A DNA stretch of 64,000 nucleotides, taken from NCBI RefSeq assembly GCF_030929605.1, contig NZ_JAVFVS010000009.1, forward strand, positions 164,087-228,086, in the 5' to 3' direction. The translations under genes were made by a program, and so were the position numbers. The notes under the pieces were generated by a model. It saw nothing but the letters and a program-made list of their open reading frames with translations, was not told the origin of the DNA and made no database searches. This stretch comes from Flavobacterium sp. LHD-80. Lineage in GTDB: Bacteria; Bacteroidota; Bacteroidia; Flavobacteriales; Flavobacteriaceae. Shown here piece after piece: positions 27,752 to 37,300 of the stretch; the first letter of the stretch is position 1; each line of letters opens with the position of its first letter.

Positions 27752-29020
27752 TTATTTGCTGACTTCAACCGTTATTTTGGCAGAAAGCTGTTTTGCCAAA
27801 GTGGTTACATAATTGCTGAAATAAGCTGAATCCTTAAAGTTTTTATCAGCGCTCAATTCCCAGCCTGCAACGGCGTAATAGCTGATTTTTTTATTGTTTT
27901 CGACTTTTAATTTTGCCAAATAAGAATCGGTTAACTGACCTGTTTTTGGTGCTTCAATATAACCCTGATAAATTTTCTTCGGAACCAAAATTGCAGTTCC
28001 TAAAATCCACTCGCGATTGTATGTCAAATAATCATGTTGAATGAAGCAAACCCAGTCGCCAGCCTCAACAACTTGCAACGGATTTTTATTATTCAAATTC
28101 GAAATTGCTGCTAAAAAAGTTTCTCCGCCTTTAAGTCCGCTAATTGAAACGGTGTTTTCATAACCATACATTCCTGGCCAAATTGACGTTGTTTCCTGAA
28201 CTTGATAATTATTTCCAGATGCTTTCCAATTTTCGTATTTATAACTCAAAACCGAATTGACCGGACCTTCGCTCACAATTTTGAAAGTTGTTTTTTCGAC
28301 ATTGTTCAGCGTATCGTTTGTCAAAATTCCAAGTCGGTTGATTTTGTCGTTTATCAATAAAGCGTAACCGCCCAAACCTGCAGAATTTCCAACAGGAAAA
28401 ATATCTCTTCCCCAATCATACATTACGTGGTAATTGTCTTCAACTGCGCCTTTATTGTTTATTCCAACATTTTCTGGCGTGATAGCTGGAATTCTTTTCC
28501 CAAAAACATCTTTTGAATTTCTTCCATCTAAATAATGTCTGAAACCTACTTTGTCATTTTCCCAAGTTGGACCATCCGTTTGATATTTCTGGAAACCTAA
28601 TTTTTTGTGTACTTGATTCGCCATTAAAACTTCTTGAGTTGCTGGCTGAACCGGCAAATCTTTAGCTTCTCTTTTTCCAAACCTAACACTTGTTTTTATT
28701 GGAAATTTAGGATCTTTTAAAGACCAGCTTAATGTTGCTATTTTCTTTTCATTAGCTGAAAAATCGGTTACCAAGAAGAGTTCGTCCCATTTTCCGTCAC
28801 CGTCTAAATCATTTAATTGCGCTGGAATTGTATCATTTTTACTAATCAAAATCGGGAAGCTATTTGAGACATATTTAACACCAATCTGGCTTCTTTTGAT
28901 GCTGATTGCTTTTTGCGGTAAAACTAAATCAGAGGTGTTTTTTAAAGTAACTTTTTGTGCGTTGCAATTGGCTAAAATCGCTGTCGCAAAAGCTATTGAT
29001 AAATAATATTTTGTTTTCAT
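27752..29020 (-). CDS. DUF4861-like exported protein
   Basis: This 422-residue protein has an export signal (MKTKYYLSIAFATAILANCN). The LANC could be an imperfect lipobox, so the anchoring is unclear. The order of motifs LNDLDGDGKWDELFLVTDF, GPTWENDKVGFRHYLDGRNSKDVFG and VAGWELSAD.. fits the DUF4861 family, which is found almost only in polysaccharide loci of Bacteroidota beside GH105. Its activity is not established to my knowledge. It lies between GH105 and rhamnose mutarotase, so a role with unsaturated or rhamnose-containing oligosaccharides is likely. Confidence 0.72.
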   Translation of the reverse strand: MKTKYYLSIAFATAILANCNAQKVTLKNTSDLVLPQKAISIKRSQIGVKYVSNSFPILISKNDTIPAQLNDLDGDGKWDELFLVTDFSANEKKIATLSWSLKDPKFPIKTSVRFGKREAKDLPVQPATQEVLMANQVHKKLGFQKYQTDGPTWENDKVGFRHYLDGRNSKDVFGKRIPAITPENVGINNKGAVEDNYHVMYDWGRDIFPVGNSAGLGGYALLINDKINRLGILTNDTLNNVEKTTFKIVSEGPVNSVLSYKYENWKASGNNYQVQETTSIWPGMYGYENTVSISGLKGGETFLAAISNLNNKNPLQVVEAGDWVCFIQHDYLTYNREWILGTAILVPKKIYQGYIEAPKTGQLTDSYLAKLKVENNKKISYYAVAGWELSADKNFKDSAYFSNYVTTLAKQLSAKITVEVSK

Positions 29021-29062
29021 TTTTCTCTTTGTTTCAGGTTTTCTTTGTTTAAAGTTTCAGGT

Positions 29063-29392
29063 TTAATCCAAATGAAAAACCTCTTTTAAAGAAACTGCAA
29101 TCGGCGAATTATCAGGATTTGTTTCCATAATATCTCCCATAAATGCCCACCATTTTTTTACAATTGGATGATTTGGCAATAAATTTTCATCAAAATCTGG
29201 ACTGATTTTTTGAACTGCAAAAAGTATCAGGGTTTCTTCATCTAAAAAAATACTGTAATCTTGAATACCCGTTTCTGAAAGCAAACTTTCTAACTCCGGC
29301 CAGATTTCGTCGTGTCTTTTTTTGTATTCCGCTTCAAAACCAGGTTTTAATTTCATTTTGAAAGCGTTTCGAATTGTGTTTTTATTTGCCAT
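29063..29392 (-). CDS. rhaM: L-rhamnose mutarotase
   Basis: The 109-residue cytoplasmic protein has the full RhaM pattern: FKMKLKPGFEAEYKKRHDEIWPEL with catalytic His27, DYSIFLDEETLILFA with Tyr46, and IVKKWWAFMGDIM. It interconverts alpha- and beta-L-rhamnopyranose, supplying the anomer used by rhamnose isomerase. It starts 4 nt after the stop of the GH43-like gene and precedes DUF4861, so it is embedded in the enzyme operon. This couples rhamnose release to its metabolism. Confidence 0.95.
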   Translation of the reverse strand: MANKNTIRNAFKMKLKPGFEAEYKKRHDEIWPELESLLSETGIQDYSIFLDEETLILFAVQKISPDFDENLLPNHPIVKKWWAFMGDIMETNPDNSPIAVSLKEVFHLD

Positions 29393-29396
29393 TTTT

Positions 29397-30416
29397 TTAA
29401 TGTTTTAAATTGATTTGAACCTGCTTGTCTCTGTTGCAGATAATTTCGCCATTTATATATTCTAGTTCTGCTACTTGAATAGAACTTCTTTTTGTTTCAT
29501 AACTATCAACGCCTTTATTTTCAGGAGTTCTTCCAGGATGAGTAAAATAAAAAATATATGCTTTCCCGTCATTTACAATTACATCAGGATGACCTCCAAT
29601 TACTTTATCATCTTCACCAGTTCCAGGCGTTTGAAGAATATTCTTTTCTTGGCGATTCCAATTTAAAAAATCTTCTGAAGAATAAACGTTTAATCCTCTC
29701 CAAGAATCAGAAATCATCCAGTTTTTTCCTTTCCAAACAAAAACTTTTGGGCCTTCACCTCTATCTTTTACAATTTTCGTTCCGCTGTCTGTCCAATTGT
29801 ACAAATCTTTACTGTCTGCATAATAAATTGATTTACCGTCATTTTCATTATTGTAAAACATTCTCCAGGTTCCGTTAGGCAATTGAAAAACCGAAGCGTC
29901 AATACAGCGTTCTGAGGCTAATTTCAATTCTGATTCAAATTTCCAGTCCATTAGATTTGTACTTGTCAAATGAATAATAGAACGCGGATGATACCAGTCG
30001 GTGAAAATTCCGGGCACAATGGTCAAATACATATGATATTTATCTTTGTATTTAATGACATCTGGCGCCCAATACGTAACATCTTTTAATTTGCAATTAA
30101 TTGTGCAAGTATCTTTGTATGTCCATTTTTCGCCATCTTCAGAAGTTGCCACACCAATTTTCGTTCCGTGAACCCATGTAATTCCTTTTGCCGTTGAATC
30201 TTTCGCTCGACGATTGGTGTAAAACATAAACCATTTTTTCTCTTTTTCGTTCCAAATGATTGTTGGATCGGCTGCTCCGTCATAAATTGGATCGCGGAAT
30301 AATGGTTTTGGCGCAATATGTTTTTTATCTTTTTGATTGTCTTTTTGTGCTGTCATTGTTAGGCTGAATAGCGCAATTGTAAGACTTAAGAAAAGATATT
30401 TTGGTTTAATTTTCAT
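29397..30416 (-). CDS. GH43-superfamily glycoside hydrolase
   Basis: The ATG at 30416 gives a proper signal peptide (MKIKPKYLFLSLTIALFSLT); the longer frame to 30455 only adds leader from the flanking region. The 339-residue protein is a five-bladed propeller with a canonical GH43-like triad: Asp in DGAADPTII, Asp in TYWAPDVI and Glu in DRGEGPKVF. It has no extra binding module. Substrates of close relatives are unknown to me. In this operon an alpha-L-arabinofuranosidase or beta-galactosidase acting on side chains is plausible. The stop is 4 nt upstream of rhaM. Confidence 0.8.
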   Translation of the reverse strand: MKIKPKYLFLSLTIALFSLTMTAQKDNQKDKKHIAPKPLFRDPIYDGAADPTIIWNEKEKKWFMFYTNRRAKDSTAKGITWVHGTKIGVATSEDGEKWTYKDTCTINCKLKDVTYWAPDVIKYKDKYHMYLTIVPGIFTDWYHPRSIIHLTSTNLMDWKFESELKLASERCIDASVFQLPNGTWRMFYNNENDGKSIYYADSKDLYNWTDSGTKIVKDRGEGPKVFVWKGKNWMISDSWRGLNVYSSEDFLNWNRQEKNILQTPGTGEDDKVIGGHPDVIVNDGKAYIFYFTHPGRTPENKGVDSYETKRSSIQVAELEYINGEIICNRDKQVQINLKH

Positions 30417-30450
30417 TTTAGTTTTTTGTTGTTTTATTTCTCTCAGTTTT

Positions 30451-30548
30451 GTCATTCCGAGGAACGAGGAATCTTCGCAAGTAGCTCGACACTGATTGGA
30501 TTCTCGTTGCGGAGTTACTCGCGGAGATTCCTCGTTCCTCGGAATGAC
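30451..30548. repeat. GTCATTCCGAGGAACGAGGA palindromic element, copy B
   Basis: The arms at 30451-30478 and 30521-30548 are inverted repeats of 28 bp with one mismatch. They are the same sequence as copy A at 21765-21864, with a different 42-nt centre. It lies in the 147-bp gap between the GH43-like gene and the sialate-O-acetylesterase-like gene. Confidence 0.85.
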
Positions 30549-30563
30549 AAACTATACCTAATT

Positions 30564-32093
30564 TTACTTTTCATTTTCTGTTACCCAATCATCCGTTCTA
30601 AAAGGCGATGCCGGTAAATTTTCGGCATTAAATAAATTCGGTTCTGGAACTGCTTTCCATGCAAAACGAACGGCAACAGGTTCTTTTACATTTGGCGAAG
30701 AAACTACAATTGTTTTTTTATCAATTTTAGCCGTTGCCGGATAAAAAACTTTGTCGGTTCCTGCAATTTCAAACTCTTTTAAATCTTCGCTGCTCTTTTT
30801 AAATCCGTTTGGAACATCATCAAAAAATAATTGAATACGCTGTTTTATGATTTCCATATGATTGTATGTTGGTCCCGAATAAACTAATTTGCTTTCTCCA
30901 TATGTTTTTGCTTTTGCGATTAAAGCCAAACGATAACCAACAGTCTGTTTGTCAATTGGGTGAATGTTTGTGGCATTTCCAACATCGGTTGTAACGACCA
31001 TTCCGCTGTTTGGAATTACTTTTGAAGCCATTAACTGCGCTTCTCTAATGTCAGGATTTTGCCCTTTGTGAGGCGCAATCTGAACGAAATAAAAAGGAAA
31101 ATCGCCTTGATTCCACTCAGTTCTCCAACTTTTTACCATTGCCGGAAAAAGGCTTCTGTACAAAAAGGCGCTTTCGGCATTGCTTTCTCCTTGGTACCAA
31201 ATTACACCTTTCATTGTATAATTAACTACAGGATGAAGCATTGCGTTATAAAGAACATAAGACGTTTTGTTTTCTTCTTTTTTAGGCTTTTTTAACTGGC
31301 TTTTCGAAACATCATTATTATTTGCTAATCGTTCTTTTTTCAAATCAGCATAGTAGGTTTCTAATTTTTCCTGAAACAATTTTTCGTTTTTGGCATCTTG
31401 TCCTAAAATTTGCAGAAAATCAGGATTTCCTTCAAGAACAGTTTGCGACGTCCAAGCTTCGGCTTTTGTTCCGCCCCAAGAAGTTGAAATAAGACCGATT
31501 GGAACTTTAATTTTTTGGTACAAATCTCTTCCAAAAAAATAAGCTACAGCGGAGAAAGATTTAATAGTTGAAGGAGAACAAATGTTCCAATTTCCGGCAA
31601 CATCTTCTAAAGGTTTTTGAGAAGCTTTTGTCTGTACAGTAAATAATCTTATTGATGGGAAATTGGCATTCTGAATTTCTTCTTCATAATTTTTCACTCC
31701 GGTTTTCCAAGTTCCTTCCTCTTTTCCAACAGGAAAATACATATTCGATTGCCCAGAACAAATCCAGACTTCTCCAATTAAAATATTTTTAAGAATGATT
31801 TTATTTGAAGCTTCGATTGTAATATCATATTGTTTTTCGCTTCCGGCTGGTGTATTCACTGCTGTTTTCCAAGTTCCATCAACATTTGTTGTAATCTCGA
31901 CTGGATTGTTTTGCCAGCCTAATTGTATTTTTATCTTTTCGTTTGGAGAAGCCCATCCCCATAAATTCACTTTTGAATTTTGCTGTAAAACCATATTATC
32001 ACCAACCAAAGCAGGCAGTTTTACCTGAGCCGTGGCCGTTAGTTTTAATCCTAAAACAATGAATAATAGTAGTAATTTCTTCAAATAAATCAT
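30564..32093 (-). CDS. Sialate O-acetylesterase-like carbohydrate esterase (SGNH fold)
   Basis: The 509-residue exported protein (signal MIYLKKLLLLFIVLGLKLTATA) begins with the typical VKLPALVGDNMVLQQNSKV segment and an all-beta insert. The SGNH nucleophile is Ser116 in GEVWICSGQSNM, with GLISTSWGGTKAEAW, GVIWYQGESNA and the C-terminal NIHPIDKQTVGYRLA (Asp/His region) following. The family removes acetyl groups from sugars; a pectin or rhamnogalacturonan acetyl target is likely here, since sialic acid is absent from plants. It is the first gene of the enzyme run down to 19267, behind its own ACAGGA operator and promoter. Confidence 0.85.
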   Translation of the reverse strand: MIYLKKLLLLFIVLGLKLTATAQVKLPALVGDNMVLQQNSKVNLWGWASPNEKIKIQLGWQNNPVEITTNVDGTWKTAVNTPAGSEKQYDITIEASNKIILKNILIGEVWICSGQSNMYFPVGKEEGTWKTGVKNYEEEIQNANFPSIRLFTVQTKASQKPLEDVAGNWNICSPSTIKSFSAVAYFFGRDLYQKIKVPIGLISTSWGGTKAEAWTSQTVLEGNPDFLQILGQDAKNEKLFQEKLETYYADLKKERLANNNDVSKSQLKKPKKEENKTSYVLYNAMLHPVVNYTMKGVIWYQGESNAESAFLYRSLFPAMVKSWRTEWNQGDFPFYFVQIAPHKGQNPDIREAQLMASKVIPNSGMVVTTDVGNATNIHPIDKQTVGYRLALIAKAKTYGESKLVYSGPTYNHMEIIKQRIQLFFDDVPNGFKKSSEDLKEFEIAGTDKVFYPATAKIDKKTIVVSSPNVKEPVAVRFAWKAVPEPNLFNAENLPASPFRTDDWVTENEK

Positions 32094-32121
32094 TCGGAAT
32101 ATAATTTTAATACTAAAACTT

Positions 32122-32168
32122 TAAAGATAAAGCACTAAAACGATATCGGTATCCTGTGCTTCCCTGTT
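32122..32168 (-). promoter_or_regulatory. ACAGGA operator copy 4 and promoter of the enzyme operon
   Basis: In gene direction it reads AACAGGGAAG then CACAGGATAC (operator 32149-32168). After 19 bp comes TATCTTTA (32122-32129), a TAnnTTT box. The start of transcription would be near 32116, only about 23 nt before the ATG at 32093. Confidence 0.6.
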
Positions 32169-32189
32169 TTACTGAAGAATTGTAAAAAC

Positions 32190-32219
32190 AAAAAAGGCAG
32201 TAACCGGAGTTACTGCCTT
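32190..32219 (-). terminator. Rho-independent terminator of the short transcript
   Basis: AAGGCAGTAAC (32194-32204) and GTTACTGCCTT (32209-32219) make a perfect 11-bp stem with a CGGA loop. On the minus strand it is followed by six T, G, then five T. Confidence 0.85.
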
Positions 32220-32283
32220 CGTAAAATCAAAACCACTTAATTTTACCATTACCATATTAACGAAAACCAATATCCTTAAAATG
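32190..32283 (-). ncRNA. Candidate small RNA or attenuated leader of the PUL
   Basis: A complete short transcription unit is visible. ACAGGA operator copy 5 and a perfect TAGATTTG box predict a start near 32283, and a strong terminator ends it near 32190, so the RNA would be about 95 nt. The susD terminator isolates it upstream. The SAE-like gene has its own operator and promoter downstream. It contains a possible 28-codon ORF (32255 to 32169, MVMVKLSGF..) that runs through the terminator, which makes a pure peptide role less likely. The alternative is a leader attenuator for the enzyme operon. Confidence 0.45.
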
Positions 32284-32288
32284 ATTCT

Positions 32289-32335
32289 CAAATCTACTTA
32301 TTAAATAACTGATAACTATCCTGTTGTACCCTGCT
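32289..32335 (-). promoter_or_regulatory. ACAGGA operator copy 5 and orphan promoter
   Basis: In transcription direction it reads AGCAGGGTAC then AACAGGATAG (operator 32316-32335). Exactly 19 bp on is TAGATTTG (32289-32296), identical to the box at 12770. No gene begins before the terminator at 32190-32219. Confidence 0.6.
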
Positions 32336-32342
32336 AAATAAT

Positions 32343-32373
32343 AAAAAAAACCGCCTCAAAAATTGAGACGGTT
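32343..32373 (-). terminator. Terminator of the first susCD unit
   Basis: AACCGCCTCAA (32349-32359) and TTGAGACGGTT (32363-32373) pair with one position that becomes a G-U wobble in the minus-strand RNA, followed by a U run. The stem is nearly the same as that behind the second susD (37892-37919). Confidence 0.85.
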
Positions 32374-32407
32374 CCTAACATAAAAAAACCAAAAAATAAG
32401 TTTGATA

Positions 32408-34351
32408 TTAATAACCCGGATTCTGCATAGCCGCTTTTTGTTCTGCAGTCAAAGGTTTTCCGCTTGCATAAACTCCATCAAGGAAAGTTTGTGGAATTGG
32501 ACGCAGGTTATGATATTCCTGAATATTTGCAGCAGCTTCAATATTATACGCTTTTGCTCTAGCAACTAATGTTTTAGTACGGCTTAAATCTTCCCAACGG
32601 TGGAATTCTCCACACAATTCTCTCGTACGTTCGTTAAGCACTAAACATAACATTCTATCATAATCAGTTCCATAACCTAATTTTGCAATTACGGCCAAAT
32701 CTTCTGCCGGCAAAGCAGTAACACTGCTTATCGCTAAACTCGTTGCAGTTGTTGCAACCGCAATATTATTTGACTCATAATAAGAGTTTTCAGGAATATA
32801 AGAAATTGGAATTCCAGCCTGACCAGTAGTTGTATAGGCAGCCGAACCATCAGCATAAGCTGCACGATTTTCTCCAGCTTTGTATGCTGCACGGGCACGA
32901 ACAGCATTGATATAAGGCAAAGCATCTGCAAATGTAGCGCCACCAGCTTTTGCTAAACGAATTTTAGCTTCGGCAGCCATCAAATAAGTTTCACCAGAAC
33001 GCGCTAAAGTAATATCACGAGATCCTTTTATATTACTCAAATCGATTCTGTTTCCATCCATATATTTGCTTAAAGAAGGGAATCTCACATCGGCCATTAA
33101 ACCCACTTTATCAGCAGCATATGCGACATAAACACTCGGAATTGTTTTTCCTGTCTTTGGATAAATGATGACATCTGTATTTTTAGTTTTTGCAAAACGT
33201 GTATCTGCCGCTGTATTTACAACATACATAATCCCTAAATCTCCATTTTTATAAACCGCTCCTGAAGCATTATTAACGATACTTTTTGTTTGAAAACTTT
33301 TCCAAAAACGAGAATCATTAACATGATCAAAAGCATCATATACAAAATAAGTTGGTGCCAAACGGCTAAAAGGTCTTCCACCAGCAAGATTACGTTTCAT
33401 TTGAGGCAATTGGTCGTAAGTTGAAAGGAAATATAAATGTTGTTGATTTCCTCCCGTTGTCAATGTACTAGCATTGAATTGTGCTGACAAAATTAACTCT
33501 GGAAGTTTTTCATTTGCGCCATCTGCAGTTGTGTAGGACCATAAATTATCATAATTAGCTGCTAATGGGTGACGCGAAATTACTTCATCAGACAACGCAA
33601 CAACTTGCTGTAAATCGGCCGTTTTTGTAGTTGCATTCCAGCTGTCATTAATTTCGCTTGCACGTGTTAAATACGCTTTCGCTAAATAATGAGCTGCTGC
33701 ATCTTTAGTAATTTTTGCCGGAGCACCAGCATTTCCTAATAAATTGTAAGCCTGAGTAAAATCAGCAATTACTTGATTTAAAACTTCTTGTGGTGAAGCT
33801 CTTGTGAATTCTAATTCAACTGTAGAACTTGTTTTTAATTTTAAAGGAACAGCGCCATACTGACTTACCAATTGCAGATAACTGAAAGCTCTTAAAAAGT
33901 AACCTTCACCTAATGCCGTTTTTTTGATGGCATCATTTGTAGAAACAATATTTGTTGCCGATTCAATTAATGTATTAGCATTCCCAATTCCGATATATAA
34001 ATTGTCCCAGTGCGTATTTGCAGCAACAGTATTCGCGTTAGAAACCGTTACAAAAGCCTTAAAACCTGAGGAATAAGAATTCCAAATCCAGTTTGAAGGG
34101 TCACCTCCAGCGTGAAATTCATCTGTTCCTGATTCTGTTGCACAAAGTGGCACTTCGCCTTGAAATTCTGCAGCAAATACCTGATAATATGTTCCAACTG
34201 CCAAAGCCTGAATTCCAGCTTCTGTCTTATAATAATCTGAACTGTAAGCCGTTGTCAACTCTTCGTCAAGAAAATCTTTGTTGCATGAACTCCCTAAAGT
34301 AAGCGCTGCAACAAGCATTAAGTTGATATATAGTTTTTTATAATTTTTCAT
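32408..34351 (-). CDS. SusD/RagB-family glycan-binding lipoprotein (unit 1)
   Basis: The 647-residue protein has a lipoprotein signal with lipobox LGSSC (Cys23) and the typical KDFLDEELTTAYSSDYYKTEAGIQALAVGTY start. TPR-like helices follow (GNANTLIESATN; GEGYFLRAFSYLQLVSQYG), and the C-terminal LVLNERTRELCGEFHRWEDLSRT and NLRPIPQTFLDG are also diagnostic. SusD proteins sit on the cell surface as a lid on their SusC partner and bind the imported oligosaccharide. It is paired with the SusC gene ending 19 bp upstream. The substrate is inferred from the surrounding enzymes. Confidence 0.95.
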   Translation of the reverse strand: MKNYKKLYINLMLVAALTLGSSCNKDFLDEELTTAYSSDYYKTEAGIQALAVGTYYQVFAAEFQGEVPLCATESGTDEFHAGGDPSNWIWNSYSSGFKAFVTVSNANTVAANTHWDNLYIGIGNANTLIESATNIVSTNDAIKKTALGEGYFLRAFSYLQLVSQYGAVPLKLKTSSTVELEFTRASPQEVLNQVIADFTQAYNLLGNAGAPAKITKDAAAHYLAKAYLTRASEINDSWNATTKTADLQQVVALSDEVISRHPLAANYDNLWSYTTADGANEKLPELILSAQFNASTLTTGGNQQHLYFLSTYDQLPQMKRNLAGGRPFSRLAPTYFVYDAFDHVNDSRFWKSFQTKSIVNNASGAVYKNGDLGIMYVVNTAADTRFAKTKNTDVIIYPKTGKTIPSVYVAYAADKVGLMADVRFPSLSKYMDGNRIDLSNIKGSRDITLARSGETYLMAAEAKIRLAKAGGATFADALPYINAVRARAAYKAGENRAAYADGSAAYTTTGQAGIPISYIPENSYYESNNIAVATTATSLAISSVTALPAEDLAVIAKLGYGTDYDRMLCLVLNERTRELCGEFHRWEDLSRTKTLVARAKAYNIEAAANIQEYHNLRPIPQTFLDGVYASGKPLTAEQKAAMQNPGY

Positions 34352-34370
34352 AATGATATTTTTTAATTTT

Positions 34371-37300
34371 TTAGAATTCTACATTTAACCCTAAAGTTAT
34401 ACCTCTGTTTGAAGCCGTTGTCTGCGTATCCAAATCAGTCCATTTTACTTTTGTGAAAATCATGCCCGGATTTGTTGCCTGGCAGTATAATCTCAATTTA
34501 GAAAGTCCAAGGCTCTGCACTAATTCTTTATCGAAATGATATCCTAGAGAAATATTTCGCATTTTCAAAAATGCACCATTACGATATCCTAAAATTGGGT
34601 AATAAGGATCTCCTGTACCTGCTGAATAAATTGGTTTTTGATATTCTGCATTTGTATTATTATCAGTATAATAATTAATTGATCTCTGACTTCCTTTTGC
34701 ACCTTCATTTTCACCTAAAGTATCATATAAATAGCCCATACGTCCATATACAAAGAAAGATAGATCAAAATTTTTGTAGCTGAAAGTATTCGTCATACCA
34801 AAAATATATTTTGGATCTTTTGAACCAATAATTACACGGTCATTATTAGCATCAATTTTATAATCACCATTTTGATCTACAGGTCTTGCGTTACCAAAAG
34901 AAAAAATGTTTGAACCTGCTGCTGCATTGAATTTTGCCATTTCGGCTGCATCTTCAGGTTTCCAAATTCCGTTTGATTCGAAACCATAAATTACGTTTTG
35001 AGAATCTCCAATAAATAAATTGTTGTTGATATCGTCAAATTTTCCATTTTGAAGCGAAACAATTTTATTTTGCTGATAAGAAGCACTAATATTTGTTGTC
35101 CACTCAAAATCTTTAGTTGTAACGTTTACTGTGCTTAAAGTAAGCTCAACACCTTTTCCTTCTGTCTCTCCAACGTTTTGGTAGGTATCTTTAACCCCAA
35201 TTACCGTTGGTACACTGCTTTTTAATAACAAATCAGTTGTTCTACTTGTAAAATAATCCAAAGCACCTGAAACTCTGTTACCAAACAATGCGAAATCAAT
35301 ACCGTAGTTAAACTGAGCAGTTTGTTCCCAGCCCAAATCAACATTTCCTAAAGATGTATTGTTTACAACACCAGATCCGTTAGGATATACAATACCAACT
35401 AATGGAGGTTGTGTTGCGTATGCAGGAACAGCAGCATTTCCGGTAACTCCGTAACCAACTCTCATTTTTAATTGGTTGATCCAAGAAACATTTTCCAAGA
35501 ATTTTTCTTTATTGATTACCCATGCAGCAGAAGCACTCGGGAAAAATGCCCATCTGTTTTCTGAAGCCAACTGAGAAGCTCCGTCATAACGTCCAGAAGC
35601 AGTAAACAAATATTTATCAGCATAAGTATAATTTACCCTTCCCATGTAAGACAATAAACCTGTCTCTGTCAAACCAGAAGAATATCCAGCAAGTGTAACA
35701 TTAGCAGGATTTAAAGCGTTCCATTTGTTTTCAGGATTTTTAATATCATTAGCAGACATTGAACTGTTCTCATTATGATATTCGGTCTGGCTCATTAATA
35801 ATGTTCCACCAAAACTGTGATTCCCAAATGTTTTGTTGTAGAAAATTAAGTTATCTAATGTATATGAAATTGTTTGTTCTTTAGCTAGAGAAGCAAAACT
35901 AGTTCCAGAGCGAATTGCCGATTTGCCATCTAAATAAACTCCATCACGATAAGATGTAATATCTGGACCAAAATTAATACGGTATTTTAATCCGTCAAGT
36001 TTTGAAGAAATCGCCCCTAAATCAAACTGAGCATACAAACTACCAAAAGCACGCAAAGTTATACGCTGATCTTGAGACAATTTATACTCATCAACAGGAG
36101 TTCTAATCGTTGAATCTCCACCTGGGCTGTCAATTCTGTTTCCGTTGCTGTCATAAGGAACTGCGTAAGGAAGGTTAGTACGAGCTGTTGCATAAATTCC
36201 TGTTGAACTTGTAACAGCAGTTCTACCAACGTTTGACTGTCCGTATTCATTAACACCATAACTAGTATTAAGACTTACACCCATTGAGAACCATTTAGTT
36301 GGCGTAATATCAACATTTGCAGTACCGCTGTAACGAACGTAGCTTTGTCCAAATAAAGTTCCTGTATTATCTAAATACCCAAAAGAACCATAAGCTTTCA
36401 TTTTTTCAGTTCCACCGCTCACACCGATCGTATGTTGTTGTGTAATTCCTGTACGAGTTACAAATTTTGTCCAATCTGTAGTTGCCACTTTAGAACCATC
36501 CCAAGTTCCGCCAGCCCATCCTTTCTCAATGTTTGCCCATGCAGCCGGGTCAGCAGAAGCAAGGAAAATTAACTTATCATTTTCTATTGTAGGAGCATCT
36601 CCTTTAGGAAAAGCTGCTGGATTAGAGTAATATCTTCCCCAACGACGAAACTCGATATATTCTCCAGCTGTCATCATTGGTGCATTTTCATGAATCGTTT
36701 CTGTCATTATTGATGTATCGTAGTTCAAAGTAAATTTTCCGTTTTTACCTTTTTTAGTTGTTACGATGATGACCCCGTTTGCTCCACGAGAACCATAGAT
36801 AGCCGTTGCAGAAGCATCTTTTAAAACGTCGATTGTTTCAATATCAGTTGGATTTAAGAAATCGATTCCCCCTGAATTTGGATCAACGCTAATTCTTCCG
36901 GTAGTAGGATCAGTCACCAATCTTGAATTTAAAGGAATACCATCAACGACATAAAGTGGTGCATTTGAAGCAGAAATAGAACGAGCTCCACGAATGGTAA
37001 TATTTCCCACACTTCCAGGACGCTCATTTGAAGAAACATCAACACCCGCCGCTTTTCCTTGCATAGCCTGTACTGCATTTACAACTGGTCTAGATGCAAT
37101 TTCTTCAGCATTTACACTTACAATTGAACCTGTAAGATCCTTTTTCTTTTTTACACCGTAACCTACTACGACTACCTCCTCAAGAGAATTGTCATCTTCT
37201 TTAAGTACGACATCGTAAACAGTTGCAGCACCTACCGTAACTTCTTGTTTTTTAAATCCGATAAAACTGTAAACAAGAACATTTCCAGAAGCCGCGTTAA

